Below are positions 34,610 to 42,515 of a stretch of 64,000 nucleotides of DNA, piece after piece. Both the position numbers and the translations under genes were made by a program. The notes under the pieces are model-generated. The model was not told the DNA's origin. It searched no databases and worked only from the letters and a program-made list of their open reading frames with translations. Positions within the stretch are counted from its first letter, which is position 1; each line of letters opens with the position of its first letter. The DNA lies in assembly GCF_000710615.1 (NCBI RefSeq), contig NZ_JDTH01000006.1, positions 124,001 to 188,000 of the forward strand. The letters are read 5' to 3'. This DNA is from Haladaptatus cibarius D43 (GTDB lineage Archaea > Halobacteriota > Halobacteria > Halobacteriales > Haladaptataceae).

Positions 34610-35056
34610 ATGACAGACATAGGGGAGCAACCGACGCAATCGTTCTGGGGACGCCGCTCCAACCCGAAAAGCGACTGGACGCGGGTGCTGTCCTTTCCTG
34701 TCTTGCTGATTTCGCTGTATCGCCACGACTGGAAACTACTGGGTCTAACGGTGCTGTTCGTCGTCGTCAACCCTGTTCTGTTTCCGAAACCCGATCCCGA
34801 GGAAGTCGGAGATAGCTGGATGTACAAGGGTGTTCTCGGCGAACAGTTTTGGCTCGTCCACGGGGATAAATCGGGCTATCCGGACGTGCTGAACAGGCTC
34901 AACGTTCCGATTTTCCTGTATGGGTTGTATTCTGCGTATCGGCAAAACCCACGAAGAACGGCGATTTGTACCGCCCTCTCCGCTGGACTCAAATTCTGGT
35001 TCGTCAGCGAGATGGTGCGATACTACGAGGCAAATCAGGCGGCAGAAGCCGCCTGA
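34610..35056 (+). CDS. DUF6653 family membrane protein
   Basis: About 148 residues with helices at LSFPVLLISLYRHDW and LLGLTVLFVVVNPVLF, then KPDPEEVGDSWMYKGVLGEQ and further hydrophobic segments around FLYGLYSAYR and LSAGLKFWFVSEM. This matches a small uncharacterised membrane family that I recall as DUF6653. ATG 34610 was preferred over 34544 because the upstream part is Ser/Arg-rich and not membrane-like. Confidence 0.75.
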   Translation: MTDIGEQPTQSFWGRRSNPKSDWTRVLSFPVLLISLYRHDWKLLGLTVLFVVVNPVLFPKPDPEEVGDSWMYKGVLGEQFWLVHGDKSGYPDVLNRLNVPIFLYGLYSAYRQNPRRTAICTALSAGLKFWFVSEMVRYYEANQAAEAA

Positions 35057-35090
35057 TTCGCACTTATTACGATTGATTCGCTTTTATCAC

Positions 35091-35936
35091 TCAATCCAGT
35101 CGCTCCATCTCGTCAGACGAGAGGTCGATGGAAGCAGATTTGACGTTCGAGTGAAGGTGGTCAACGCTCGACGTGCCGGGAATCGGGAGCGTGACGGGCG
35201 AATGGTGAAGCAACCACGCGAGCGCGATTTGCCGCTGTGAGGCGTCGTGGTCGTTCGCAATCTCGCGCAGCGCGTCGGCTTCGTCGCCCAAGTCACCAGC
35301 ACCGAGCGGGTACCACGGGATGAACCCGATTCCGGCGTCCTCGCAGGTCGAGAGGACTTCCTCGTGTTCCCGGTTGGCCACGTTGTACTGGTTCTGCACC
35401 GTCGCAACCTCGACGATGTCGCGAGCCGTTTCGAGTTGGTCTACGTCCACGTTGCTTAGCCCGACGTGGTCGATTTTCCCCTCGTCTTTGAGTTCCGCGA
35501 GGGCGTGTACCGAATCCGAAAACTCCACGTCCGGGTCAGGGCGGTGGAGTTGATACAGGTCGATGCTGTCGGTTCCGAGACGGTCGAGACTTCCCAAAAT
35601 CGCGTTTCTGAGGTAGTCCGGGTCGCCGTTCGGAAGCCAATCTCCTTCGTCGTTCCGCAGGAGGCCGCCTTTCGTCGCAACGACCAGAGTATCGGGGTAC
35701 GGATGGAGAGCGTCCCCGATGAGTCGCTCGCTGACACACGGGCCGTAGGAGTCCGCCGTGTCGATGAAATTCACGCCGAGGGAAATCGCCTCGTGGAGGA
35801 CGCGACGTGCTTCCTCTTCGTTGTCGGGCCTACCGATGATGTTCTCGCCAGTGAGTCGCATCGCGCCGTAGCCCAGTCGGTGGACGGTCAGCTCGCCACC
35901 GATGTCGAACGTGTCGCTTTCGTTTTCGAGTACCAT
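35091..35936 (-). CDS. Aldo/keto reductase
   Basis: A 281-residue AKR. Catalytic Asp and Tyr lie in NFIDTADSYGPCVSE, Lys in LVVATKGGLLR, and the substrate-site His in DLYQLHRPDPDVE; the NADPH-site tail is LPIPGTSSVDHLHSN. It reduces carbonyl groups of small substrates with NAD(P)H. The preceding gene is transcribed in the opposite direction and the two end about 35 bp apart. Confidence 0.93.
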   Translation of the reverse strand: MVLENESDTFDIGGELTVHRLGYGAMRLTGENIIGRPDNEEEARRVLHEAISLGVNFIDTADSYGPCVSERLIGDALHPYPDTLVVATKGGLLRNDEGDWLPNGDPDYLRNAILGSLDRLGTDSIDLYQLHRPDPDVEFSDSVHALAELKDEGKIDHVGLSNVDVDQLETARDIVEVATVQNQYNVANREHEEVLSTCEDAGIGFIPWYPLGAGDLGDEADALREIANDHDASQRQIALAWLLHHSPVTLPIPGTSSVDHLHSNVKSASIDLSSDEMERLD

Positions 35937-36018
35937 GCAGAGACGTTGTGAGACAGCGGGTAACCTCTTTTGGCAAACTGGGTTGGACAGGATTGATTTC
36001 TCGCCGAGAGGGCAGTAC

Positions 36019-36026
36019 TTATAAAT
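36019..36026 (+). promoter_or_regulatory. TATA box of DUF6789 gene
   Basis: TTATAAAT is centred about 28 bp before ATG 36050, consistent with a leaderless mRNA. Confidence 0.6.
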
Positions 36027-36049
36027 CGCTTCCGCTCCTGCCTGTTAGT

Positions 36050-36541
36050 ATGTCACAAGAAGTTGCGGGATTCGACGACGAATCCGGCCTCCCACCTGCC
36101 GTTTGGGAGGCGCTTCAGACCGTCAAGGCGGGTATCGTAAGCACCGGCCTGATGTTGTTTATCTTCGCCATTGCCGAAGCGGAAACCGGATTCAAACTTG
36201 GCGTTCCCGCTGCTGTTACGGAGTTTGTCGGCATGCCTGGTCAACTGCTTCTCGGATTCGCGGTGTTCGTTTTCGCGGGCGTCGTCGTATGGCCCCTGCT
36301 GTTCGCAGCGATAGACGATAATCTTCGGATGATTCCCGCCGGAGAGGATGCCGGAATCCGCGGTATCGTCTTCGCGCTGGTTCTCTGGGGTGCGTTCCTC
36401 CTGTTGGGTTCGGCAGGCTTGCAACTCGCAGGGCCGTTTTTCGTCCTCTATCTGGTTTTTACTCTGCTCGCCCATCTCGCGTATGGCTACTCTCTTGGAA
36501 TTTTGTACGCGCGATTTACGCATCAGCCGACGACGCACTGA
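36050..36541 (+). CDS. DUF6789-like four-helix membrane protein
   Basis: A 163-residue membrane protein with helices VKAGIVSTGLMLFIFAIA, LLLGFAVFVFAGVVVWPLLF, GIVFALVLWGAFLLLG and LYLVFTLLAHLAYGYSLG. The last two share the pattern LAHxAYGYxLGxxY...PTT with the protein at 45847-46368, so the two are paralogues. Such proteins occur near haem-copper oxidase genes in haloarchaea, but their function is unknown. ATG 36050 is set by the TATA box. Confidence 0.8.
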   Translation: MSQEVAGFDDESGLPPAVWEALQTVKAGIVSTGLMLFIFAIAEAETGFKLGVPAAVTEFVGMPGQLLLGFAVFVFAGVVVWPLLFAAIDDNLRMIPAGEDAGIRGIVFALVLWGAFLLLGSAGLQLAGPFFVLYLVFTLLAHLAYGYSLGILYARFTHQPTTH

Positions 36542-36661
36542 CCAGCACGTTTCAGTTGTCGAAATTCGTTTTCCGATGGTATCTACACGAAAAGTCATGC
36601 TGGTTCGATGACTTACTCTTTTTATACTACGGTACTATGTCCACGGTAGCCCCTGAGGAAC

Positions 36662-37069
36662 AATCTGGAAGACGTCGTTCGTCGCCAGCGAGAAGACCGC
36701 GCAGATGCCGCCTTCCTCACCGAAGAGGTGTCGTACGAGGATGCGAGTCGGTTCGGAGTCTGTGATACCAACAGCTACGGTGAGATTACTGATGTCGTCG
36801 AGAAACCCGAAGATCCGCCATCGAACCTCGTCATGACCGGATTTTACACGTTCACACCCGCAATTTTCCACGCTTGTCACCTCGTCCAACCGTCGAACCG
36901 AGGTGAGTACGAAATCAGCGAAGCAATCGACCTGCTCATTCAAAGTGGTCGCACTATCGACGCAATCCGCATGGACGGATGGCGCGTCGACGTCGGCTAT
37001 CCAGAAGACCGCGACGAGGCCGAACGGCGACTCAAAGACGAGCAAGAAGTGGTGGATGCGACCACATAA
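36662..37069 (+). pseudogene. 5'-truncated sugar-phosphate nucleotidyltransferase
   Basis: The open frame starts within the domain, NNLEDVVRRQREDRADAAF, and continues to FGVCDTNSYGEITDVVEKPE, MTGFYTFTPAIFHACHL and RMDGWRVDVGYPEDRDEAER. This is the C-terminal two thirds of an RmlA-like glucose-1-phosphate thymidylyl/uridylyltransferase. The N-terminal nucleotide-binding part with its GxGTRL signature is missing and an in-frame stop lies just upstream (36647-36649). A GTG at 36728 could start a shorter, non-functional piece. The intact epimerase at 37278 is a natural partner, so a surface-sugar pathway has probably lost this step here. Confidence 0.8.
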
Positions 37070-37277
37070 CTACGCTCGAAGCAGAGACGCCTCACCGGAA
37101 CGTCGCTCCCTTCGCAGTTTTCTTTTCGCAATGATTGCGAATGAGTGTTGGAATATTCGGTGCTGTTGAACCTTTCCGTTAACTACAGATTCCTCTATCG
37201 CCATCGTTACCCAAACACCGCTCCGACCGAACGAAATAAGTCTGCACTGTGAGGTAGATGAAAATAGCGTGGCCCAA

Positions 37278-38201
37278 ATGCAACTAACTGAAAAACGAGT
37301 CCTCGTTACCGGCGGTGCGGGTTTCATCGGTTCGAACCTCGCAAACCACCTCGCCGAAGAAAATGACGTCATCGTCGTAGACGATGGCTACCTCGGAACC
37401 GCCGAGAACCTCGACGATGCGGTAAAGTTTCACGAAAAGAGCGTGCTCGACGACGATTTACCGACCGACGTTGACGCCGTGTTCCATCTTGCCGCCCTCT
37501 CATCCTACAAAATGCACGAGGAGAACCCGACGAAGGGTGCTCGTGTGAACGTCGAAGGCTTCGTCAACACGGTCGAGCAGGCACGAGACGACGGCTGTGA
37601 CACCGTCGTCTACGCCTCTACCTCGTCCATCTACGGGAATCGGACGGAACCGTCGCCGGTCACCATGGACGTGACGGTCAACACCGGATACGAAGCATCG
37701 AAACTGGCGCGTGAACGCTACGCCGAATACTTCGCCAATCACTACGACATGAACATGGCCGGAATGCGCTTTTTCTCGGTGTATCAGGGCTATGGCGGGG
37801 CTGAAGAACACAAAAAAGAGTACGCGAACGTCATCGCGCAGTTCGCCGACGACATAGACAACGGGGAAACTCCCGTGCTCTACGGTGATGGCACCCAAAC
37901 CCGTGACTTCACGCACGTTTCCGACATCGTTCGTGGATTGAAACTCGCCGCAGAACACCAACTGACGGGAATCTACAATCTCGGGACTGGCGAGAGCTAC
38001 GACTTCAACACGGTCGTCGAGATGCTGAACGAAGAACTGGGGACGGATATCGAACCGGAGTACATCGAGAATCCGATTCCGGACGACGTGTACGTCCACG
38101 ACACGATGGCTGACACGACGGCGATGTACGAGGCAACTGGGTGGGAACCGGAGGTTTCGTTCGAGGAGGGTCTGGAACGGGTGTGTAGACAGTACACCTG
38201 A
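37278..38201 (+). CDS. NAD-dependent sugar-nucleotide epimerase/dehydratase
   Basis: A 307-residue extended SDR. RVLVTGGAGFIGSNLANHL is the NAD motif, VFHLAALSSYKMHE follows, ASTSSIYGN holds catalytic Ser/Thr and TGYEASKLARE the YxxxK pair. RDFTHVSDIVRGLKLA and GIYNLGTGESYDFN complete the UDP-glucose 4-epimerase/dTDP-glucose dehydratase pattern. It acts on nucleotide sugars for surface glycans or N-glycosylation; the exact sugar is unknown. ATG 37278 was preferred over GTG 37269. Confidence 0.92.
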   Translation: MQLTEKRVLVTGGAGFIGSNLANHLAEENDVIVVDDGYLGTAENLDDAVKFHEKSVLDDDLPTDVDAVFHLAALSSYKMHEENPTKGARVNVEGFVNTVEQARDDGCDTVVYASTSSIYGNRTEPSPVTMDVTVNTGYEASKLARERYAEYFANHYDMNMAGMRFFSVYQGYGGAEEHKKEYANVIAQFADDIDNGETPVLYGDGTQTRDFTHVSDIVRGLKLAAEHQLTGIYNLGTGESYDFNTVVEMLNEELGTDIEPEYIENPIPDDVYVHDTMADTTAMYEATGWEPEVSFEEGLERVCRQYT

Positions 38202-38301
38202 ACTGGTGTCTCGGACAAACTCTTCGCAGTCGATTGAGCCGTGATTGTCGATAGGCAGAAAATTGATTGTCAGTACAGCACGTCTTATTTGTGCGATACT
38301 A

Positions 38302-38415
38302 TCAATCAAACAGTTCGCCGTTGAGTCCTTCGTTGGCGCACCAGTACGAGCGAAGGTAGGTGTATCCGATACCGAACAGGACGAAGTAGCCCAGAATCGT
38401 TCCGATCGACTTCAT
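38302..38415 (-). CDS. Single-helix membrane microprotein next to oxidase subunit I
   Basis: A 37-residue frame: MKSIGTILGYFVLFGIGYTY followed by LRSYWCANEGLNGELFD. One membrane helix is clear. It lies 81 bp behind the oxidase subunit I stop on the same strand, so it can share its transcript. Small single-helix subunits occur in haem-copper oxidases, so an accessory oxidase subunit is plausible. A small unrelated membrane peptide is the alternative. Confidence 0.65.
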   Translation of the reverse strand: MKSIGTILGYFVLFGIGYTYLRSYWCANEGLNGELFD

Positions 38416-38444
38416 ATTATATATAATTTTACACCAACAAGTAG

Positions 38445-38493
38445 TTGCTGGTCAGCAATAACACTAATCCAGTATCAATTAGCTGGTCAGCAA
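38445..38493. repeat. Repeated inverted element TTGCTG-GT-CAGCAA
   Basis: TTGCTGGTCAGCAA (38445-38458) is a 6-2-6 inverted repeat, and TAGCTGGTCAGCAA (38480-38493) is a near copy. They lie between the oxidase gene stop and the microprotein, a natural place for an mRNA hairpin or processing site. Confidence 0.55.
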
Positions 38494-38496
38494 ACA

Positions 38497-40227
38497 CTAC
38501 TTCAGTCGTTTCTCGAACCACTGCCATTCGCCCGTAAAGAAGCCGTACTCTTTGAGATTCCACACGTCGGCATCAGTGACGATTGGCCCTTTCCGAACCG
38601 ACTGAAGCATGTTCCACATCCAGACGAGAGTTCCGAGCGTGATGATGACCGCGCCGACCGTAGCGACCTGCTGCAGCGGTTCGAACTGCGGCGAATACTC
38701 TGCGTATCGGCGCGGCAGGCCGAGCATCCCGAGGACGATGAGCGCATTGAACGTAATCGTCACGCCGATGAAGGTGAGCCAGAAGTGGACTCGCGCCAGC
38801 GTCTTGTTGAACATCCGGCCCGTAAACAGCGGGAACCAGTAGTAGACGGCGGCGAACATGGCGAACGGAATCAGCCCCATGATGATGAGATGGAAGTGGC
38901 CGACGACGTAGTAGGTGTCGTGGAGCACCAAATCGACGGGAATCGACGCGAGGAAGATGCCCGTCACGCCGCCGATGATGAACGTCGCAATCGACCCCAC
39001 GCAGAACAGCATGGGGGCCTCTAGCCTGACGTTGCCGTTCCACATCGTGGAGATCCAGTTGAACACCTTCACCGCGCTCGGGACGGCGATAGCGAGCGAG
39101 ACGGCCATGAAACTCGCGCGGATTCGCGGGTCGATGCCGGTGGTGAACATGTGGTGTGCCCAGACGCCGAACGAGAGAACGCCGATGGCGAGCGTCGAAT
39201 AGACGACGAACTTGAAGCCGAACAGTCGCCGTCCGGCGAATCGTGGAATAATGAGGCTGACGAGGCCCATCGGCGGCAGAACGAGAATATACACCTCGGG
39301 GTGCCCGAAGAACCAGAACAGGTGTTGCCACAGAATCGCCCCGCCACCTTCGGCCGCGAAAAAGGTGGTGCCGAAGTTTCGGTCGAGCAGGAGCATGATG
39401 AGGGCACTGCCGAGCAGCGGGAACGCGAACAGGATGAGTCCGGCCTGCGTGAGGAACGTCCACGAGAGAATGTCCATCTCGGCCCACTCGACTTCCCGCA
39501 GTGTGAACGTCGTGGCGATGATGTTAATCGCGCCAATCGTGGTGCTGACCCCGGACAGGTGCAGACCGAGGAGCATCAAATTAATCGTCGGATTCGGCTG
39601 TTCCGCCGATAGCGGGGTGTAAATCGTCCACCCCGTTTCGGGCGGCTTGAGTTCGAAAAACGGCTGTGCGGCGGCTTGGCCCAGAATCGGTTGGATGATG
39701 TGACCGCCGACGTCGGAGATGAGGCCGAACCGAACCAACAGCAGGGCGGGCGGCAGGAGCCAAAAGCCGATGGCGTTCAGGCGGGGAAACGCCATGTCGT
39801 CGGCTCCGAGGAGGAGGGGGAGGAAGTAGTTCGCAAACCCGAACAGGACGGGCGTGGCGAAAAAGAACAGCATTGTGATGCCGTGCATCGTGAACAACCC
39901 GTTGTACGTTTCGGCGTTCCACACGTCCACCTGCGAGGTGAACAACTCAGTCCGAATCATCATGGCGTCCGTGCCGCCCCAGAGGAACGCCACCGCGCCC
40001 AGTAACAGGTAGAGCGCGCCGATGTCTTTGTGGTCAACCGTCGTTATCCATCTGACGAGGCCGGACGGTTTGCCGTAGCCGGATTCGAAGCCGGTGGCGT
40101 ATCCCCCGTCGGGTTTGGGGGTCGGGGTTCGTGTTTGTTCGTCTATCGAACGGGACAGCCAGAGTGCGACCGCTACCAGTGCGATACCGAGTCCTGCACC
40201 AGCGGCGGCTTCACCGAAGAGATTCAT
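38497..40227 (-). CDS. coxA: Haem-copper terminal oxidase subunit I
   Basis: A 576-residue A-type subunit I with about 13 helices, the first an extra N-terminal one (AGLGIALVAVALWLSR). Low-spin haem His is in FTMHGITMLFF, CuB His and the cross-linked Tyr in FWFFGHPEVYILVLPP, CuB His pair in GVWAHHMFTTG, and haem a3/haem His in YVVGHFHLIIMGL. It reduces oxygen at the end of the respiratory chain. No subunit II is directly adjacent; only a membrane microprotein follows. A second subunit I, fused to subunit III, is at 42.5-45 kb. Confidence 0.95.
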   Translation of the reverse strand: MNLFGEAAAGAGLGIALVAVALWLSRSIDEQTRTPTPKPDGGYATGFESGYGKPSGLVRWITTVDHKDIGALYLLLGAVAFLWGGTDAMMIRTELFTSQVDVWNAETYNGLFTMHGITMLFFFATPVLFGFANYFLPLLLGADDMAFPRLNAIGFWLLPPALLLVRFGLISDVGGHIIQPILGQAAAQPFFELKPPETGWTIYTPLSAEQPNPTINLMLLGLHLSGVSTTIGAINIIATTFTLREVEWAEMDILSWTFLTQAGLILFAFPLLGSALIMLLLDRNFGTTFFAAEGGGAILWQHLFWFFGHPEVYILVLPPMGLVSLIIPRFAGRRLFGFKFVVYSTLAIGVLSFGVWAHHMFTTGIDPRIRASFMAVSLAIAVPSAVKVFNWISTMWNGNVRLEAPMLFCVGSIATFIIGGVTGIFLASIPVDLVLHDTYYVVGHFHLIIMGLIPFAMFAAVYYWFPLFTGRMFNKTLARVHFWLTFIGVTITFNALIVLGMLGLPRRYAEYSPQFEPLQQVATVGAVIITLGTLVWMWNMLQSVRKGPIVTDADVWNLKEYGFFTGEWQWFEKRLK

Positions 40228-40391
40228 TGTGGTCGGGTACGCGATGTCGTCGAATGCTGGCGATGGTTACCGCGCGATACGGGTGTCTTAGCCGGTGGTT
40301 AGGACGCATATCTCTTAACCCTCCGGGCCATTCTCACCGAGTGAAAACGGAATCGGGTTGGAAATCCGAACCGAGCCCGAAGAGTCCATTC

Positions 40392-40790
40392 TCAGTCGGA
40401 TGTCAGCGGAACGCCGACGACTGGATGTCCTGTCTGCGTAAGCACTGATTGTGTGATGCTACCGAACAACACTTTCTGTGCAGGGCTCCGCTTTTGACTC
40501 AGTCCGATGACAATTTCGTCGGCGTCTTCTTCGTCCGCCAGCGTGAGAATGTCGTGGGCCGGGTCGCTGGCCCCCGTGTTCTGTTCCGTCTCGACGGCCG
40601 CGAGTTCGCCCAGTTGTTCTTCGAACACCGAGAGGGCTTCCTGTCCGTCTCTCACCTTCTCCTCGTCGTTTCCACCGTGGAGCGAGTTGAGAACCGAAAT
40701 GGATTCGTTCCCGTCGAGTCGCGACTGGAGGTAGTCACAAATTTTCTCGCTCGTCTCGGCGCTGTCGGTTCCGACGACGATGTGGATCAT
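40392..40790 (-). CDS. Universal stress protein
   Basis: A 132-residue UspA-type protein, MIHIVVGTDSAETSEKICDY, ending ITQSVLTQTGHPVVGVPL, with LSQKRSPAQKVLFGS as the nucleotide loop. ATG 40790 is chosen; the longer frame to 40880 is Ser/Pro/Phe-rich and unlike the fold. It lies divergent from the Sir2 gene. It is a paralogue of the 33.0-kb gene, with a related loop KRSPxxKxxFG. Confidence 0.85.
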   Translation of the reverse strand: MIHIVVGTDSAETSEKICDYLQSRLDGNESISVLNSLHGGNDEEKVRDGQEALSVFEEQLGELAAVETEQNTGASDPAHDILTLADEEDADEIVIGLSQKRSPAQKVLFGSITQSVLTQTGHPVVGVPLTSD

Positions 40791-40914
40791 GCGCGGAAAG
40801 AGAACCGGGGACGATATAAAGCAGATGGCAGGGAAAAATAATGGCGTATCTCTGGTCGAACGACCCGCCGAAACTTCCACAACTATTCAACCCCGCCGCT
40901 CCTGACGCAGTCGT

Positions 40915-41670
40915 ATGGAACAGGTCGCACCCCTCGCGGCGGCAATCCGTGATGCTGACTCCGTGGTTGCACTCACCGGTGCGGGCATCAGTACCGCGTC
41001 AGGAATACCGGATTTTCGGAGCGATTCGGGCATCTGGAACCGATTCGAACCCGAGGATTTCCACTACCGTCGATTTTGCAACGACCCCAAGGACTTCTGG
41101 GAAGACCGCGTCGAACTTCACGAGACGATGTTCGGCGAAAAAGTCGAACCGAACCCAGCCCACGACGCACTCCACGAACTCGCCGAAGAGGGCTATCTTC
41201 ACACGCTCGTCACGCAGAACACCGACGGTCTGCACGACAGCACGGCCGAAACAGCCGCCAAACTCATCGAACTCCACGGCAACGCCCACCGCGTCGTCTG
41301 TGATTCCTGTGGTCGGAAAACCGAGGCTGGCCCGGTTCGAGAGCGCGTCGAATCGGGCGAGCGACCGCCGCGCTGTGGAGATTGCGACGGAATATTCAAG
41401 CCCGACGTGGTGCTGTTCGGCGAGCAGTTGGGAAAAAGCGACCTGCAGTGTGCCCGCGAACGGTCGCGGAACGCGGACGTATTTCTCGCAATTGGGTCGT
41501 CGCTGTCCGTCGAACCGGCGGCCTCACTGCCGCGAATCGCCGAGCGAAATAACGCGACGACCGCCGTCGTGAACCTCGACAAAACGCCGTTCAGCGCGCT
41601 CGCCGAATACGATATTCGCGGCGACGTAACGGACGTACTTCCGGCGTTGTGTGAAGAAATCGCAGACTGA
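40915..41670 (+). CDS. Sir2-family NAD-dependent protein deacylase
   Basis: A 251-residue sirtuin. VVALTGAGISTASGIPDFRS binds NAD, TLVTQNTDGLHDS and ELHGNAHRVVCDSCGRK hold the catalytic His and the first Cys pair, RCGDCDGIFKPDVVLFGE the second, and AIGSSLSVEPAASLPRI the NAD-binding tail. It probably removes acyl groups from lysines; in archaea, chromatin and metabolic enzymes are candidates. It is a single gene, with a short gap before the next. Confidence 0.94.
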   Translation: MEQVAPLAAAIRDADSVVALTGAGISTASGIPDFRSDSGIWNRFEPEDFHYRRFCNDPKDFWEDRVELHETMFGEKVEPNPAHDALHELAEEGYLHTLVTQNTDGLHDSTAETAAKLIELHGNAHRVVCDSCGRKTEAGPVRERVESGERPPRCGDCDGIFKPDVVLFGEQLGKSDLQCARERSRNADVFLAIGSSLSVEPAASLPRIAERNNATTAVVNLDKTPFSALAEYDIRGDVTDVLPALCEEIAD

Positions 41671-41736
41671 GGTCGATTCGTCCCCTCGGCGGGCGAACAG
41701 TTATGCGGTTGGAAGTACATTGCTAATTGATAGCGT

Positions 41737-42195
41737 ATGGCACCAATCGGCTACGTCGTCAGCGCCTTCGTGATGGGATTTCTGCTCGTCCTGCTCGGAG
41801 TTGGACTGATACGTGGGAGAGATTGGCAACAGTACGCCATGCCGAATCAGTCCGAGTCGAATTGGAACGACGGCGAGGCCGAGTTCCAACTGCTCCAAAG
41901 GATTGCCACGAACCCGACAGTTTGGGTGGTATGCTTTCTGTTTCTCACCCTCGGAATCGGTGCGGGGGCCGTCCTGTTCGTCAGCGGCACCGCAGTTCCG
42001 TCGTCCATACGGCAAACCGCGTGGCTAGCGCTCGTTTCGCTGTCGATTGCACTGGTCGCCGGATACATTTTCTGGGGAACCTACCAATCCATCCGCTATC
42101 GAGGATTGGACAGCGCGAAGGCGACGCTTACGGCGTTGTGGGTCTGGGGAATGCTATTCATCGTGATCGTAATTTTGCAACTCGTGATGGCGTGA
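41737..42195 (+). CDS. Hypothetical membrane protein
   Basis: A 152-residue protein with four hydrophobic segments: VSAFVMGFLLVLLGVGLI, VWVVCFLFLTLGIGAGAVL, LALVSLSIALVAGYIFWG and WVWGMLFIVIVILQLVMA. A hydrophilic, Trp/Asn-rich loop (WQQYAMPNQSESNWND) separates the first two. I do not recognise the family. It ends 25 bp from the convergent oxidase subunit IV gene, so a respiratory link is possible but unproven. Confidence 0.75.
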   Translation: MAPIGYVVSAFVMGFLLVLLGVGLIRGRDWQQYAMPNQSESNWNDGEAEFQLLQRIATNPTVWVVCFLFLTLGIGAGAVLFVSGTAVPSSIRQTAWLALVSLSIALVAGYIFWGTYQSIRYRGLDSAKATLTALWVWGMLFIVIVILQLVMA

Positions 42196-42219
42196 GTTCG
42201 TGGCTGCATAGTTAGGATT

Positions 42220-42480
42220 TCACAGAATCGAATACGAGGCCGCGAGCGTCAGCGCCAGCGCCGCGAGCAGACCGACCAGCACGACGAGCAAAATCGACCG
42301 CGGTTCGGAGCGAAGATGCTGGTAGTAGCCCGCGATGAGCAGGGCTTTTACGAACGACAGCGCGATGATTGCCCCGAAGGCAGTCCAGTAGGCCAATCCT
42401 GCGAACTCCACGAGAACCTGTACGGTCGCCATCACGAACAGCACGATGTAAATCACGGTGTACAGTTTTGCGTTGGTCAT
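42220..42480 (-). CDS. Cytochrome c oxidase subunit IV-like membrane protein
   Basis: An 86-residue protein with three helices, KLYTVIYIVLFVMATVQVLV, AFGAIIALSFVKALLIAGYY and a last one with LLVVLVGLLAALALTLAA. The YYQHLRSEPR loop between helices matches the small COX IV (prokaryotic) subunit. ATG 42480 was preferred over longer frames that would run through the neighbour's end. It is last in the coxB, cox1/3, cox4 operon, 35 bp after the fusion. Confidence 0.85.
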   Translation of the reverse strand: MTNAKLYTVIYIVLFVMATVQVLVEFAGLAYWTAFGAIIALSFVKALLIAGYYQHLRSEPRSILLVVLVGLLAALALTLAASYSIL

Positions 42481-42515
42481 GGGTTTCAGTTGATTGTAGA
42501 TCCCGTTGGTCGTGG

